A stretch of DNA of 64,000 nucleotides from Pelobates cultripes (taxonomy: Eukaryota; Chordata; Amphibia; Anura; Pelobatidae), in the NCBI GenBank assembly GCA_933207985.1, contig OW240913.1, forward strand, positions 279,669,602 through 279,733,601, given 5' to 3'. Positions 23,415 through 34,951 of this stretch are shown here, piece by piece; position 1 is the first letter of the stretch, and the number at the start of each line of letters is the position of its first letter. Below the pieces are notes generated by a model, which was not told the DNA's origin, searched no databases, and saw nothing but the letters and a program-made list of their open reading frames with translations. The translations under genes and the position numbers were made by a program.

Positions 23415-25070
23415 TCATGTTGTTGGGCTTTGTCCATGTCCAGGTTCCTCACCACAGCTGTGTGTGTGACTGGTAAGCTGACTTGGTGAGTTGCTGAGTG
23501 TGAAGAGACCAGCGGTACTCTGCCCTGGTGCCAGCATTACCATGGGAGTAGCCTGATTGAAGCCTGGTTGTTGGAGGGGGAGACGGACTGTCTCCCCTTT
23601 GGTTACAACGCTCGGTTGCTGGAGGGGGAGACCAACTGTCTCCCCTTTGGCTAAACAGCCCTGTCGCTGGGGGGCAGAACCGACCGTCCCTACCCCCTGT
23701 GCTGTAAGTGCAGAGACCACGGTCCCATCTGCACAGTTGTATGGTTTACTGTCCCCCCCGGTACGTTAAGCTGCCGCTGGGGAGAGGGGGTAACAAGCTC
23801 CTCTCCCATATATACTTCCAGCTGCGGGGGAGGGAGACTGACTGTCTCTGCTCCCAATACAGAGTCCTGCTGCTGGGGAAAGGAGATTGGGCTCTCTATT
23901 CCCTGTAGGACACTCTGCCGCTGGGGAATGGAGACTGGCCTCCCAATTCCCTGCTGTATCTCCCGCTGGGGAATGGAGACTGGGCTCCCAATTCCCAATG
24001 ACTCATACTGCCGGTGGGGAATGGAGACTGGGCTCCCAATTTCCTGTAATTCACTCTGCTGCTGGGGGACAGAAGCAACTATCTCTGTCCCCTTTAATTC
24101 AGCCTGCCTCTGGGGAATGGAGACTGGGTTCCCAATTCCCTGCAATTCACACTGCCGCTGGGGATCTGAGCCGACCGCCCAGCATCCCTGTAGCTCACCC
24201 TGCCGCTGGGGAGGGAGGACACTGCTCTCCTCTCCCTGTAAGGTACACTGCTGCTGGGGAGGGGAGACGATGCTCTCCGCTCCCTGCACTTCACACTGCT
24301 GCTGGGGAAAGGAGACACGGCTCTCTATTCCCTGCAAATCAATCTGCCGCTGGGGATCTGGGCTGACCGCCCAGCATCCCTGTAGGGCCGGTGGAGAGAC
24401 CTCGGTCCCATCTCCACCTGCTGCCTGGGGTTCCTCCCAGTAAATCTCAACAATATCTTCCCAGCTGAAGGGGTCTGGAACTGGATCTGTCACCTTGCTG
24501 TCCTGCTGAGCCTTCCCAATGGAGTGGAAGAGATCTCGGTAGTCCTGCTCCAGTTCCCACTCAAGGGTTGCTAGGTGAGCCAGGTCTTGCTCTACCTCAT
24601 GGGGGTCATCCCAGTCATGCCTAGCCTCCCTCGTAGAAAATGTCCTGAAGTCTGTTCTGCACAGGGCTCCCGAAGTCAGGCTCTGCAAATGACCTCCATA
24701 ACAAGCCAGGACCATCAAACTCCTCTCCCTCTGGCTTGTCATGCTCGGCTGTCCAGGGTATATACTGTGCCATATACCACCAGAGTGCCTGGTAGGCATC
24801 CTCCAGCCATAGCTCCTGCCATACTCGGTGCTCTAGTTCCTTCACCCATTCCTCCAGGGGCTGCTCTCCCAGGAAGGGCATCCGCAGGGCCACTTGCTTC
24901 TGCAACCGCTGCTCTTCACTGGGGAGACTCTCACCCCGCTGGTATTGTACATTATCTAGGGCCTGGTACCAGATGCATTTCCTTAATGCATCCCGGCCAT
25001 CCAGGTCCTCCTCCTCGTATAACACTGCTGGTTCCATTCTGTTGCTTTTAGGGTCGCTGTACTGGGACAT
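23415..25070 (-). pseudogene. LTR-element protein with acidic N-terminus and a 16-residue repeat array
   Basis: I chose the Met at 25070 (MSQYSDPKSNRMEP), which follows the LTR and the putative primer-binding site by about 70 bases. Residues 1 to about 150 are acidic and tryptophan-rich (LYEEEDLDGRDALRKCIWYQ, LGEQPLEEWVKELEHRVWQE, AYQALWWYMAQYIPW). A frameshift near 24625 leads into REARHDWDDPHEVEQDLAHL and DPVPDPFSWEDIVEIYW. About 13 units of 16 residues follow with the consensus PQRQxELQGIGSPVSI (24400 to about 23720). Another frameshift near 23700 gives more diverged units (LQQPSVVTKGETVRLP) and the end SCGEEPGHGQSPTT at 23415. There is no zinc knuckle, protease, RT or integrase. The position directly after an LTR suggests a gag-like or accessory product. 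I do not recognise the family. Confidence 0.5.
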
Positions 25071-25159
25071 GCGTTGCCCCCAAATTGTAAATCCACGGAA
25101 TGGTGTCTCCTGTAGCTGTCCTTCTGGCTGTGGGAACGATCCCACCGCTTGCCACCAAT

Positions 25160-26214
25160 TGTAACGGACCGTTTTGCCCACAAGAGGTTAAAAAACGTTT
25201 AGGCGATATTCCCCTTTCAGATGCACAGGCACAGCTACTGCAGAACACCAATCCGCCGAACCGGAAACCATATGAATGCCGTAAACAGCCGAATAGGAAA
25301 AACCATATGAATAGGTTTACACTCCTAGCAGTCGAACTGGAACAGCATACAATAAATCCCCCCAAGAACGAGACAAAGCGCCGTGTTGAGGGTCAAGCAG
25401 TGAACAGTCAGATCTGTGGGTTTATTGTGCTTATGTACACATTCTTACACATTAGTACCACCCACAGGGTTTTGGAACACAACCAATAAACACATACAAT
25501 ACACTCAGACACTCCCACACAAAATCATCCCCTCTGCCTGTGATACAATTACCTTACACAATGGGTAATGTAATTATAATAAGCAGAGAAATACAATTTT
25601 TCCACATTATTCATAACTTGAAAAGTATGCATCACATTCACATAAATAAACTTACATTTTCAGAATCTCCATACTCCAAATACAAACATATGTCAAAATC
25701 CTCCAAATTGGTCCAGTGGTTTAAAAGATAGATCGTAGTCCTTTGTGACCAAAGGAAGCATGGCTTTTCTGCCCAAAACCAGTTCCACAGAGTCTTCTAT
25801 CCTGGAGATAATTGGGAAGTAATCCAATTATCTCCAAAGACAGAGGCAAAACTCCATTGAACACATGGCAGTAAAAGACAATAAAACACATAAAAACATA
25901 TAACTGTGCAGCCATTGCACAAAACAGGTACATTCAACATATCCCCAGATAGCTGAGATCTGAGCGCACATTATTACTTCAATTGCTATGGAGCCAAAGT
26001 CTTTCCCATAGTCTTTCGTTATACGAATGGGCTCCATGGCATAGCTATCAGGGGTATCACCGCTCAAACAAGGCAAGCACCAAATGACCCGGCTTTCATG
26101 TCTTTGCAGGGGAAAATCAAGCCTTTTAACATGGCGCCATAATCCAAAGGCAACAGGCGAGCAACCAGGCTTCTCCAATGCAATGTGGCGAGATTGGTCT
26201 CGTCACAGGTGACA
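25160..26214 (-). mobile_element. LTR of the repeat-protein element (5' LTR on the minus strand), right end in gap
   Basis: The plus-strand block starts TGTAACGGACCG at 25160 and ends near GGTGACA at the gap, so on the minus strand it has CA at its inner end. Immediately inside, on the minus strand, ATTGGTGGCAAGCGGTGGGA is a good candidate for a tRNA primer-binding site. A polyadenylation signal AATAAA (minus strand, about 25420-25426) lies in the LTR. The second LTR was not found at the other end (about 23256), so the element is incomplete. The outer LTR boundary is uncertain because of the N block. Confidence 0.5.
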
Positions 26215-26314
26215 NNNNNNNNNNNNNNNNNNNNNNNNNNNNNNNNNNNNNNNNNNNNNNNNNNNNNNNNNNNNNNNNNNNNNNNNNNNNNNNNNNNNNN
26301 NNNNNNNNNNNNNN
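26215..26314. other. Assembly gap (100 N)
   Basis: A second placeholder of exactly 100 N. It separates the LTR from a region of strong hairpins, both hard to assemble. The frames reported across it have no meaning. Confidence 0.98.
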
Positions 26315-26938
26315 CACGGTGAGCAGCTATACGCTGCTCACTGCTTACTACACATGCCCCTACTCGCGGTATAGCGAGTAGGGGCATTTAAGTTACTAAT
26401 ACTAAGTAATCTTTACTTAGTATTGGTAAAGTTGGCTGTTAGACCAATTTAGGTCTTTCAGCCTTTTAGTAGATAGCTCCCTGATACTGTGGGAATTAGG
26501 GAGTTATCTACTAAACGGCTGCAAGATGCAGCCACAGCAATGAATAGGATCAGAGTTTCATTCATTAGAATGAAATTCCGATCCGAATAAAATGCCGAAT
26601 TGCGTTCTAAAAGAAACGAACAGACTGTTCTCATTCAGTTAGAACGCAATTCGGCAGTTTTGTGGAAAGTGACAGGAAGCATTGTGGGAACACAGAGGGA
26701 AGCTAGGGATCATGGGAAAATTGCTCTGACCAGCGGAAATGAAGCACACTTTGCTCCTCCGCTGGTCAGAGCTGGTCAAGTGGAGGAATCCTCCATAAGG
26801 CAAAGAGTCCCTACTTTGTCTTATGATTTTAAAGAAAACTAAAGAAGACAGGAAGAAAAGAATAACAGATCCTGAGAGAGGGGGAGAAGAGGAAGAGATT
26901 GAGGAAAGGTAAGTTCGGCATGACAGTGCCGCTTTAAG
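26315..26938 (+). mobile_element. Hairpin-array MITE, left end in gap
   Basis: Six inverted repeats follow one another. GTGAGCAG/CTGCTCAC lies at 26319-26341. A 12-bp perfect arm pair (26355-26366 and 26375-26386) is TGCCCCTACTCG with its complement. A 12-bp pair (26398-26409 and 26413-26424) is AATACTAAGTAA with its complement. An imperfect pair lies around 26458-26521 (TTTTAGTAGATA versus TATCTACTAAA). A 17-bp pair (26593-26609 and 26640-26656) is TGCCGAATTGCGTTCTA with its complement. A 15-bp pair (26723-26737 and 26758-26772) is GCTCTGACCAGCGGA with its complement. The right end GCCGCTTTAA suggests a TTAA target. There is no coding capacity. Confidence 0.55.
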
Positions 26939-26959
26939 CCTGTTTGCTAGTAGTTTGGC

Positions 26960-28307
26960 ATACAGCTTACATAGTTACATAGCTGAAAAGAGACTTGCGT
27001 CCATCAAGTTCAGCCTACCTCACATTTATTTTTTGCTGTTGATCCAAAAGAAGGCAAACAAACCCAGTCTGAAGCACAATTTTGCAACAAGCTAGGAAAA
27101 AATTCCTTCTTGACCCCAGAATGGCAGTCAGATTTATCCTTGGATCAAGCAGTTATTACCCTACATTGAAAGATTATATCCTTGAATATTCTGTTTTTGC
27201 AAGTATGCATCTAGTAGCTGTTTGTACATCTGTATGGACTCTGATAAAACCACTTCTTCAGGCAGAGAATTCCACATCCTGATTGTTCTTACAGTAAAAA
27301 AAACCTTTCCTTTGCTTTAGACGAAATCTTCTTTCTTCCAGTCTAAACGCATGGCCTCGTGTCCTATGTAAAGTCCGGTTTGTGAATAGATTTCAACACA
27401 ATGGTTTGTATTGGCCCCGAATATATTTGTATAATGTTATCATATCCCCTCTCAGGCGACGTTTTTCTAAACTAAATAGGTTTAAATTTGTTAACCTTTC
27501 TTCATAGCCGATATGTTCCATTCCTTTTATTAATTTTGTAGCCCGCCTCTGCACTTTTCTAGTGCCATAATATCCTTCTTTAGAACAGGTGCCCAAAATT
27601 GCACAGCATATTCAATATGGGGTCTTACCAGTGATTTATAAAGATGCAAAATGATATTCTCGTCCCGAGAATGAATGCCCTTTTTCATGCATGACAATAC
27701 CTTACTGGCCTTGGCCACTGCTGATTGACATTGAACATTGTTGCATTGTTTGTTGTCTATAACAATACCCAAGTCCTTTTAGTGTGTTGTTATCCCTAAT
27801 TCGCTTCCATTAAGGGTATACGTTGCTTGTGTATTCTTTACGCCAAAGTGCATAACTTTGCATTTTTCAACATTAAATTTAATCTCCCATTTGAGTGCCC
27901 AGTCCCCCAGTCTATCTATATCCCTCTGCAGCAAAGTAATATCTTGCTCACATTGTATTATTTTACAATGTTTTGTGTCATCTGCAAACACTGAAACACG
28001 ACTTTCAATGCTGTCTTCAAAATCATTTATAAACATGTTAAATAGAAGGGGTCCCAGAACAGACCCCTGAGGGACACCACTTGCCACCTCTGTCCAGCTT
28101 GAAAATTTACCATTAATGACAACTCTTTGTACTCTGTTTTTAAGCCAATGTTCTACCCAAGAACAAGCATTTTCATCTAGACCGATTTCCTTGAGTTTGA
28201 ACACTAATCTATTGTGTGGAACTGTATCAAATGCCTTGGCAAAATCCAAATAGATCAAATCCACGGCAACACCCTGATCTATACTTCTATACTTCTTCGT
28301 AGAACGC
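26960..28307 (-). pseudogene. CR1/Rex1-like LINE (family B), 5'-truncated
   Basis: On the minus strand from 28307: VAVDLIYLDFAKAFDTVPHN (RT motif 3, about 28270-28212), then GVPQGSVLGPLLFNMFINDF (about 28075-28020), SVFADDTKHCK (FADD catalytic motif, about 28000-27968) and DWALKWEIKFNVEKCKVMHF (about 27900-27845). After a frameshift near 27780, [20 protein letters not shown] follows (about 27640-27580). After another, [19 protein letters not shown] follows (about 27460-27405). The 3' UTR ends in CATAGTTACATAGCTGAAAA (read on the plus strand near 26969). The first RT motifs and the endonuclease are absent by 5' truncation. It is a different family from LINE-A, as shown by its 3' UTR. It is inactive. 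Confidence 0.8.
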
Positions 28308-28320
28308 AATTTTTTTTTTT
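28308..28320. repeat. T-run between the CR1/Rex1-like LINE and L1-B ORF1
   Basis: Thirteen T on the plus strand, about 30 bases after the ORF1 stop of L1-B on the minus strand. It could be an internal A-tract of L1-B or a tail of an ORF1-only insertion. No matching target duplication is seen beside it. Confidence 0.6.
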
Positions 28321-28349
28321 TGTGGGACGGAGGGTTGTGGAGGGAAAAT

Positions 28350-29317
28350 TCAATTGTTCCTTCTTGGCGCTCCCGCCATGTGCCATTCAGTTGTAAGTCT
28401 CATCTGCGGTTTCGGATCTTGCGATGGCTGGTCTGGCGACTGGAAAAGTCCCCATTCTCTCAGAAGGCGCAGTCCATCCTCTGGTTCCTCGATAACATGG
28501 TTCTTGTTATTTCTCCAAACGATAATCTTAGTGGGATAACCCCAGCGGTATGGTATTTCGTGGTTGCGGAGAGTCTTCGTGACTGAGACAAATTCTCTTT
28601 GTCGGCTCATTGTGATAGCAGATAGATAAGCGAACAATTGCACTCCCTGGAACGGTTCTGGTAGCGATGTAAGTTTGCGCGTGGTAGTCAGCAGCAAATC
28701 TTTTGCCGTATAATAGTGGAACCTGACCACCACATCACGTGGGGTGTCTGCTGTGAAGCGCTGCGGCCTAGGTAGACGTGCACTCTGTCCAAGAGCCACT
28801 CCGCGGTGTCCCGTGCCGGCAGCACGGCTTGACACAGGCCTTTGATATAGTCGGGCAGAGCCTCATGTGTGATGCTGTCAGGGATTCCTCTAAACCTGAC
28901 ATTGTTGCGCCTAGAGCGATCCTCTATGTCAGCCATTTTTCTTTTTAGCTGTGCTTGTTCCTCACTGAGGGCTTGCAATTTAGCCTCCATATCATTGTGA
29001 GCTGAACATATCTCTTCTGTGCGGCCTTCTAGTCTGTCTGTTCTGTCTCCCAGCTCAGATAGGTCCTGTTTGAATTCTGCCATCACTTGTTGGAAGTCTG
29101 TATGTAAGGTAGCCCTAAGCTCTTGTAGCATGGTGTAGAGGCTTTTCTCACTCACCAGGTTGTCTGTGTAATGGCCTGAGGGATCTCCTGAGCCTGGCTG
29201 ATCTTCTGAGATAGAGGCAGTCGCCATGCTGCTGTCGCCATCTTGGCTGGAGCAGAAACCGTCTTTTTTGGCGGATCTTATTGGGTCCGTGAGTTTTAGC
29301 TGCTTGGAGGGTGCCAT
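28350..29317 (-). pseudogene. L1-B ORF1 protein (L1 transposase-22-like RNA-binding chaperone)
   Basis: The start at 29317 is MAPSKQLKLTDPIRSAKKDG, preceded by a short GC-rich 5' UTR. The order is that of L1 ORF1p. A polar N-terminus is followed by a heptad-rich coiled coil (residues about 70-140: LGDRTDRLEGRTEEICSAH, then LSEEQAQLKRKMADIEDRS). The RNA-binding RRM-like domain starts with RSRRNNVRFRGIPDS (28920-28880). After a frameshift near 28770 the C-terminal domain continues as DTPRDVVVRFHYYTAKDLLL, EIPYRWGYPTKIIVWRNNK and ends at APRRNN (28350). L1 ORF1p forms trimers that coat the LINE RNA. One frame break makes this copy non-functional. ORF2 is missing. Confidence 0.8.
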
Positions 29318-29455
29318 GTAGACGCTTGCTGCCCGATGAAGCTCTTCTGGGTCGGGATTGGTGGGTCTGTATCGGCTGTCAGTAGCTCTCGGGTCCGTCG
29401 CCTGGGAGCTCTTACTCCATGCGCCTTTCCCGGTCGGCCGCTAGCCACGCCCCCC

Positions 29456-29469
29456 GACAATCAGTCTTT
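29456..29469. repeat. Target-site duplication of L1-B, right copy
   Basis: GACAATCAGTCTTT, identical to 22873-22886. It starts directly after the GC-rich 5' end of L1-B. Confidence 0.8.
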
Positions 29470-29740
29470 AATGTTTTATTTATTAAAGCCTTGGATTGTG
29501 GCAGGTCCACTTTTTAGCAAGATAGCTGAGGAACGTCATTGCTACAACTTAAACATAAGCTGTGAATACAGAAGTACAACTGGACCAAATGTACTGTATA
29601 TTCAATACCTTATTTATTCTTCATTGCTCAGATGATGCATTAACCCAGATGATGCAGTTGAATCATATCCTGCCTATTATCTCTATTTAATGTTTAGTAT
29701 GTGATTATCTAAGTTAATAATAAATAAGATATAGGCAGTA

Positions 29741-29795
29741 TTATTATTGTAATATATATAGCGCCAACAAGTTCCACAGGATTTTACAATTTTAA
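29741..29795 (-). mobile_element. Short LINE 3' tail, antisense
   Basis: TTATTATTGTAATATATATA followed by GCGCCAACAAGTTCCACAGG matches the antisense tail at 9852-10020 in arrangement. Only some 55 bases remain. Confidence 0.45.
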
Positions 29796-31803
29796 AATAT
29801 GATACAGAGAAGATACACACCACATCCGATTTAGTGTGAGTGTCACAAGCCTCACTTCATCTGTGAATCAAAGGTGCTACATATCAAAATATAGAAAAGC
29901 ATTGAGAAGTCTGAGCATTGATGTGCTTTCAGCTTCCTTAATCGAAAATATTTAGTAGAATTACAACAGACTTGTAGAATGAATTCTCCTGTAATGCTTT
30001 CTACAAAAATAGAGGCAGATAACCTGAAACAGTTTGAAATCTCTCTGCATAGTAAGGGTTTATTCACCTAACACCAAGGTGTAATAAAATGAACATTTTA
30101 GATAACAATAACTGATTTTAGAAAATTCTCCCACTTGGCTACATGCCCATCTTGGCCATTTTTACAATTTCGGTTTTCAATTCACTACAATTTGGTGTTC
30201 AGTTAGTAAATTCTATGATGTGAAGCTAATCTACTGCTCAGAAAATACTACATCTACACGGGAAGCAGCATGGAAGCTATTTGCATCTTAAAAGCTTGGT
30301 AGAAATCAGTAGACTTCCCTGTCTTTTAATTGTTCGTATGCCTCTAAATATATTTTACTTTCCGATATTTTATTTTTCCTTTTTTTGTATTGGCGTAGAA
30401 TGTAGGTAGCAATTAGTGTGTATAATGTAAGTGCATTTCACAAACAGCATCCTCTAATTTGGTTATTATAAGAAAAAACCCCAGTAATGAACATTCCGAG
30501 GGCAAAATTTTATTTATCCTCACTCCATAAACTTGAACACAGAGTGAGAGAACAAGCCAGAGTGAAAGAAAGAGGAGAGAGATAGAAGGAGAATAGGGTT
30601 CTTGAAAGTCCCGAATAGGTTAACATTCAATGAAGTGGAACTATATTCATGAAAATATCCGACATTTTTAAATAATATTAATTTATGCCTTTGAAATGAA
30701 TGAACAAAGAGTAACATAGTGAATATATTTTAAGAAATACTTTGTGGATATGTGTATACTGACAGCTGTTATGAGCTTTGATGGATTGTGGAAGGAGAAA
30801 CAGATATCTAGTAGTGTGTGAATCTTTTTCTGTACACATTGCTTTCCATAACAGGCAAACCTCAGCTTTCATCTTATATTTGGATTGTAGCCCAGATACT
30901 GGATTTTCAATGCATTCAAAACCACAAAAATACATTTATTAAGACAGCATTACCTAAAATCCTTATATAAATAGTCTTAGCTTTCCGCAGAACACTGTCT
31001 GCCCTCAGTGAAATCCTTCCTCCAAATGCCCACTGTCTACATTTTGTAAACATTTGCATCTTTCATTTAGCCTTAAAAGTGGCATTGGTTGCCATTAGTT
31101 TTCCTTAAGTCCTGCAAAAATATTCCTGTCTACTATGTCATCTTCACCTCTTTAGAGTAGAGGAAAGAAACCCTTTATTCTGTTTTATCTTTCTTATTTT
31201 CATGTGTTCTGAGCCTTCGTCTTTTTTTATGTTTGCACTAGAAGAGACAGGCCAGTCAACTCAAAAGAGATATTCTTTTTGTCAACTATTGATCTCTGTC
31301 GCTCTTCCAAATCCTTTAGTATTGGCTCTTAGGATTACTATAATGCTGTAATCATTCCTGTTTAACATTCAGATTCGTTGAGGACTTTAAGATGCTAACA
31401 TTAAAAAGAAAATAAATGCCCTTGAAACAATCCTTTTTTTTATTCTTTAAAAAAATAAAGGCTTAGGGCAGGGCTGTTCCTATGTAATAAATGATTTTCT
31501 TAATTAGAAATAATGTTCCTAATTGGAAAACTATAGCAACAAAAAAAATGGTAAGGTAGCAACAAATGTTGCTGTGACAATTATAAAAGGATGGAAGCTC
31601 ATTTAGAACATAGATCTGAAAACAACACTATTTTACTTGGGGTTCTCCTCATTGGTAACGTGTTTTAATTTTGCAAGGACAGTATTTGTAAATGAACCTC
31701 AGGCAAATCCTTTATTGCCAAACTGCCCACTCCAGTCTTCCATTCCTAATGCACTCTTTGTGTCATTTTGGGTTATCTCATTATCTGGATAAAGATAAAA
31801 ATC
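29796..31803. other. AT-rich non-coding stretch, no gene seen
   Basis: No recognisable gene, RNA or repeat. Short minus-strand frames (29852-30067, 30520-30935) have no domain. Confidence 0.5.
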
Positions 31804-32154
31804 AGGGGAGATATGATAGAAACATTTAAATACATAAAGGGAATCAACACAGTAAAGGAGTTGAATACATTTAAAAGAAGAAAAACAAGAGGACAGTCTT
31901 AAATTAGAGGGGCAAAGGTTTAAAAATAATATCAGGAAATATTACTTTACTGAGAAGGTAGTGGATGCATGGATTAGCCTTCCAGCTGAAGTGGTAGAGG
32001 TTAACACAGTAAAGGAGTTTAAGCATGCGTGGGATAGGCATAAGGCTATCCTAGCTATAAGATAAGGCCAGGGACTAATGAGAGTATTTAGAAAATTAGG
32101 CAGACTTCATGGGCCGAATGGTTCTTTTCTGCCATCACATTCTATGTTTCTATG
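31804..32154 (+). mobile_element. LINE-A 3' UTR fragment
   Basis: Starts in GGGGAGATATGATAGAAACA and runs through GTGGATGCATGGATTAGCCT and AAGGCTATCCTAGCTATAAG to the terminal TTCTATGTTTCTATG. It is highly similar to 20605-20955. Only the last 350 bases inserted (5' truncation). Confidence 0.85.
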
Positions 32155-33281
32155 AAAACTGACTGCATGTATGCACATCAGATTATCAGCCGAGTATACA
32201 AACTGGCATTATTTTGTCTGGTTTATTAAGTTTTTATTTTGTAAGTACATTTTAGTATAAAATACATTACATTTTTATTTATTTGATAAATAAAAATAAT
32301 TGTCTGTTGTGACTATGTTTTCAATAACTGTTAACTTCTTATTAATAGAAAAAACAAAATAACCAGTGTGCATACCCTAATTATATGATCTTTGTATGAC
32401 TATGAGAGGTAGTTGTACTATTGAGCATTCATAGACAAAAACTGTTTTGGTGGTATATGAGAAATTATGTTGTGGCATATATGTTACTCAACAATATCAT
32501 TTCATAGTAATCCTAGAAAAGGACATTACCGAGTCTCTAGGATGAAACTTGCTTGCAATAGATAATTGCGGAGCTCTAGTTATTCCAATTTCCAAAACAC
32601 GGACAATCTAGAACATTCTTAATAGTTCTAACAGAAAGATCTAGAAAGATAGAGTTACATAGAGTGACTGTGTGTGGTAGTATTACTAATTAATAGACAA
32701 ATTACAAAGCAAGGGGTTTAGACAAGATAAAAGACATTGCATTTATGAAAGGAAAAAAAGACAAAAAAAATAGAGACAAAGAAACAATGATAAACAAAGC
32801 CTACACAAACATCTACTATTCTTTTCTAGGTATACTAACTAGATTGAAAAGATTAACAGGACTTAATCTTAGCACTCAATGTCATACTTTTAGCTTGCAG
32901 CCTTGCTATTGAAACACCCCTTGCATGAGATCACCCGATACTCTTTCTTATGTGTAGACTGCATACTCCCAAACCATTACAGAAAAACAGGAGAGTTGTA
33001 GATCTTCCCTAGTCTTTGGTTACAGATATAAATTTTTGTCACCCAACGGTAAGGGGAATCGATTCTTTTTAGTGCCAACTCTTTATAACAAGCCAGGTTA
33101 AGGCAAACACTAGATAAAGTTTTCTAAATTCTATAACTGCTAGCAATGCACAAACAATAGAGCAAAACAGTACTCAGCATAGTGCGTACATTTTTTGATA
33201 TGCAAGTTAGATGGAATAAAGCCTTTTATGCACACAACAAGGTTTCGACTTTTGTCCTTAAGTCTGGGGACTGCATTATTG
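32155..33281. other. AT-rich non-coding stretch, no gene seen
   Basis: No gene or repeat recognised. Confidence 0.5.
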
Positions 33282-34010
33282 CAGTTTGTACAATGTATTT
33301 TGCTGGTATCGCAGGAGAGTTATCAAAACCATCACAGTCCAGATTTCATGAATCTTTATTCTGAGTACAGTGATATTTGATATATTTTCCCTTAATCCTG
33401 CCCATAATTCTACCTATAATCTCAGTCCTCAGTCCACCCGCTAATTCCAGTTCTAAACCCCCTACAGTTTGTACAATGTATTTTGTTGGTATTGCAGGAG
33501 AGTTATCAAAACCATCACAGTCCAGATTTCATGAATCCTCATTCTGAGTACAGTGATATTTTATATATTTTCCCTTAATCCTGCCCATAATTCTACCTAT
33601 AATCTCAGTCCGCATTCCACCCTCTAATTCCAGTTCTAAACCCCCTACAGTTTGTACAACGTATTTTGTTGGTATTGCAGGAGAGTTATCAAAACCATCA
33701 CAGTCCAGATTTCATGAATCTTCATTCTGAGTACAGTGATATTTGATATATTTCCCTTAATCCTGCCCATAATTCTACCTATAATCTCAGTCCTCATTCC
33801 ACCCACTAATTCCAGTTCTAAACGCCCTACAGTTTGTACAATGTATTTTGTTGGTATCGCAGGAGAGTTATCAAAACCATCACAGTCCAGATTTCATGAA
33901 TCTTTATTCTGAGTACAGTAATATTTGATATTTTCCCTTAATCCTGCCCATAATTCTACCTATAATCTCAGTCCTCATTCCGACCCTCTAATTCCAGTTC
34001 TAAGCCCCCT
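33282..34010. repeat. Tandem array of four 183-bp units
   Basis: Units start CAGTTTGTACAATGTATTTT (third unit has an AACG variant) at 33282, 33465, 33648 and 33830, giving spacings of 183, 183 and 182. Units differ by scattered substitutions and small indels. The first unit is preceded by unique DNA and the last ends near TAAGCCCCCTAATCCC. The unit has no coding capacity. This is a local satellite-like or minisatellite array; I cannot assign a family. Confidence 0.93.
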
Positions 34011-34951
34011 AATCCCACCTCTCATAGTGTCAGTAGAAATTTCCTAGCTCACACAGTACATATAATGGTGAAAATGTTGACATTGTTCATCAGGAGCCAT
34101 TAACTTGTCAAGAAATATTGCATATGAAATGAGATTGCAAATTCCTTATCAGTTATTGGGTAGTGTAATCTGTGAAAAAGTAAAATAATGAAATAGAAAT
34201 ATAAAAATAACCTAAGTCCAAGCCTCATGGCAACATCTATAGTCTGAAATAGAAATATATGCTTAGTTTACCAAAAAACAAAATTCAAGTGTGAAAATTT
34301 GGGGCTGGTCGCTTAAAATGGATGTATATCATGACTATTTTTATGTCTTTCTAGAAAATATATTTATAACATCATGTTCTTTTATGTAGAGTAACAAACA
34401 AAGGAGTAGCTTTGGATTGTACTTTCAAGTATGACTTTAATATTGAATTGCTAGCTTAAAAGTAAGACATTAAGCAAGTCAAAAGTATCACCCACTCAAC
34501 ATGACCTTTTCTACAAGTCTTGAACGGCAAGCATAGAGATATATCTTGATTGATCAATAAAGGAGCATGAACACCAGAGACAGGTTCCATTTAATTTTCT
34601 TCCAGACCATGTCTTTTCTATGTAACCAGATACTCTATATGTCAATAATGTAGTCTAGAATTTCCTTTACATCATACTCATCAGAGCCATCTAAAATGAA
34701 AGCCATTGAACAGGAAACAGGTCAGGAAGAACTGGCTTTAGTAAAGACACATGGAAAACAAGATTATATTTTAAAGGACGCAAGAAGGATCAGCAAAAAA
34801 TAAAAACCAATCTGAACATACTTAACAGAAAACACAATGAGACATATCTCACTAATTACAAATAGTATTAATTCAAAATAATAATAATAATGCTATTATC
34901 TCCAAAAAAGCCTCTGAAAATGTCCCTTAATATGTTGAAAACCAATGTATG
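34011..34951. other. AT-rich non-coding stretch, no gene seen
   Basis: Contains a short AAT run (34879-34893). Nothing else recognised. Confidence 0.5.

Larger units (their letters stand above)
22887..29455 (-). mobile_element. L1-B: L1-type LINE insertion lacking ORF2, with later insertions
   Basis: The outer borders are a T-run on the left (poly-A of the minus strand, with an AATAAA signal at about 22902-22912) and a GC-rich 5' start GGGGGGCGTGGCTAGCGGCC on the right (minus strand, from 29455). They are framed by a 14-bp target duplication. The kept parts are the 3' UTR (22887 to about 23255), ORF1 (28350-29317) and a short 5' UTR (29318-29455). No endonuclease or RT of this element is present. 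In their place lie an LTR element (about 23256-26214), a hairpin array (26315-26938) and a CR1/Rex1-like LINE (26960-28307). An internal deletion, perhaps also hidden in the 100-N gap, must have removed ORF2. Confidence 0.65.

Noticed and set aside
26064..26387. Frames running across the N block
   Set aside because: Unknown bases were translated as X; no meaning.
33282..34010. Possible CRISPR-like array
   Set aside because: The units are 183 bp and directly contiguous with no spacer, and the sequence is vertebrate.
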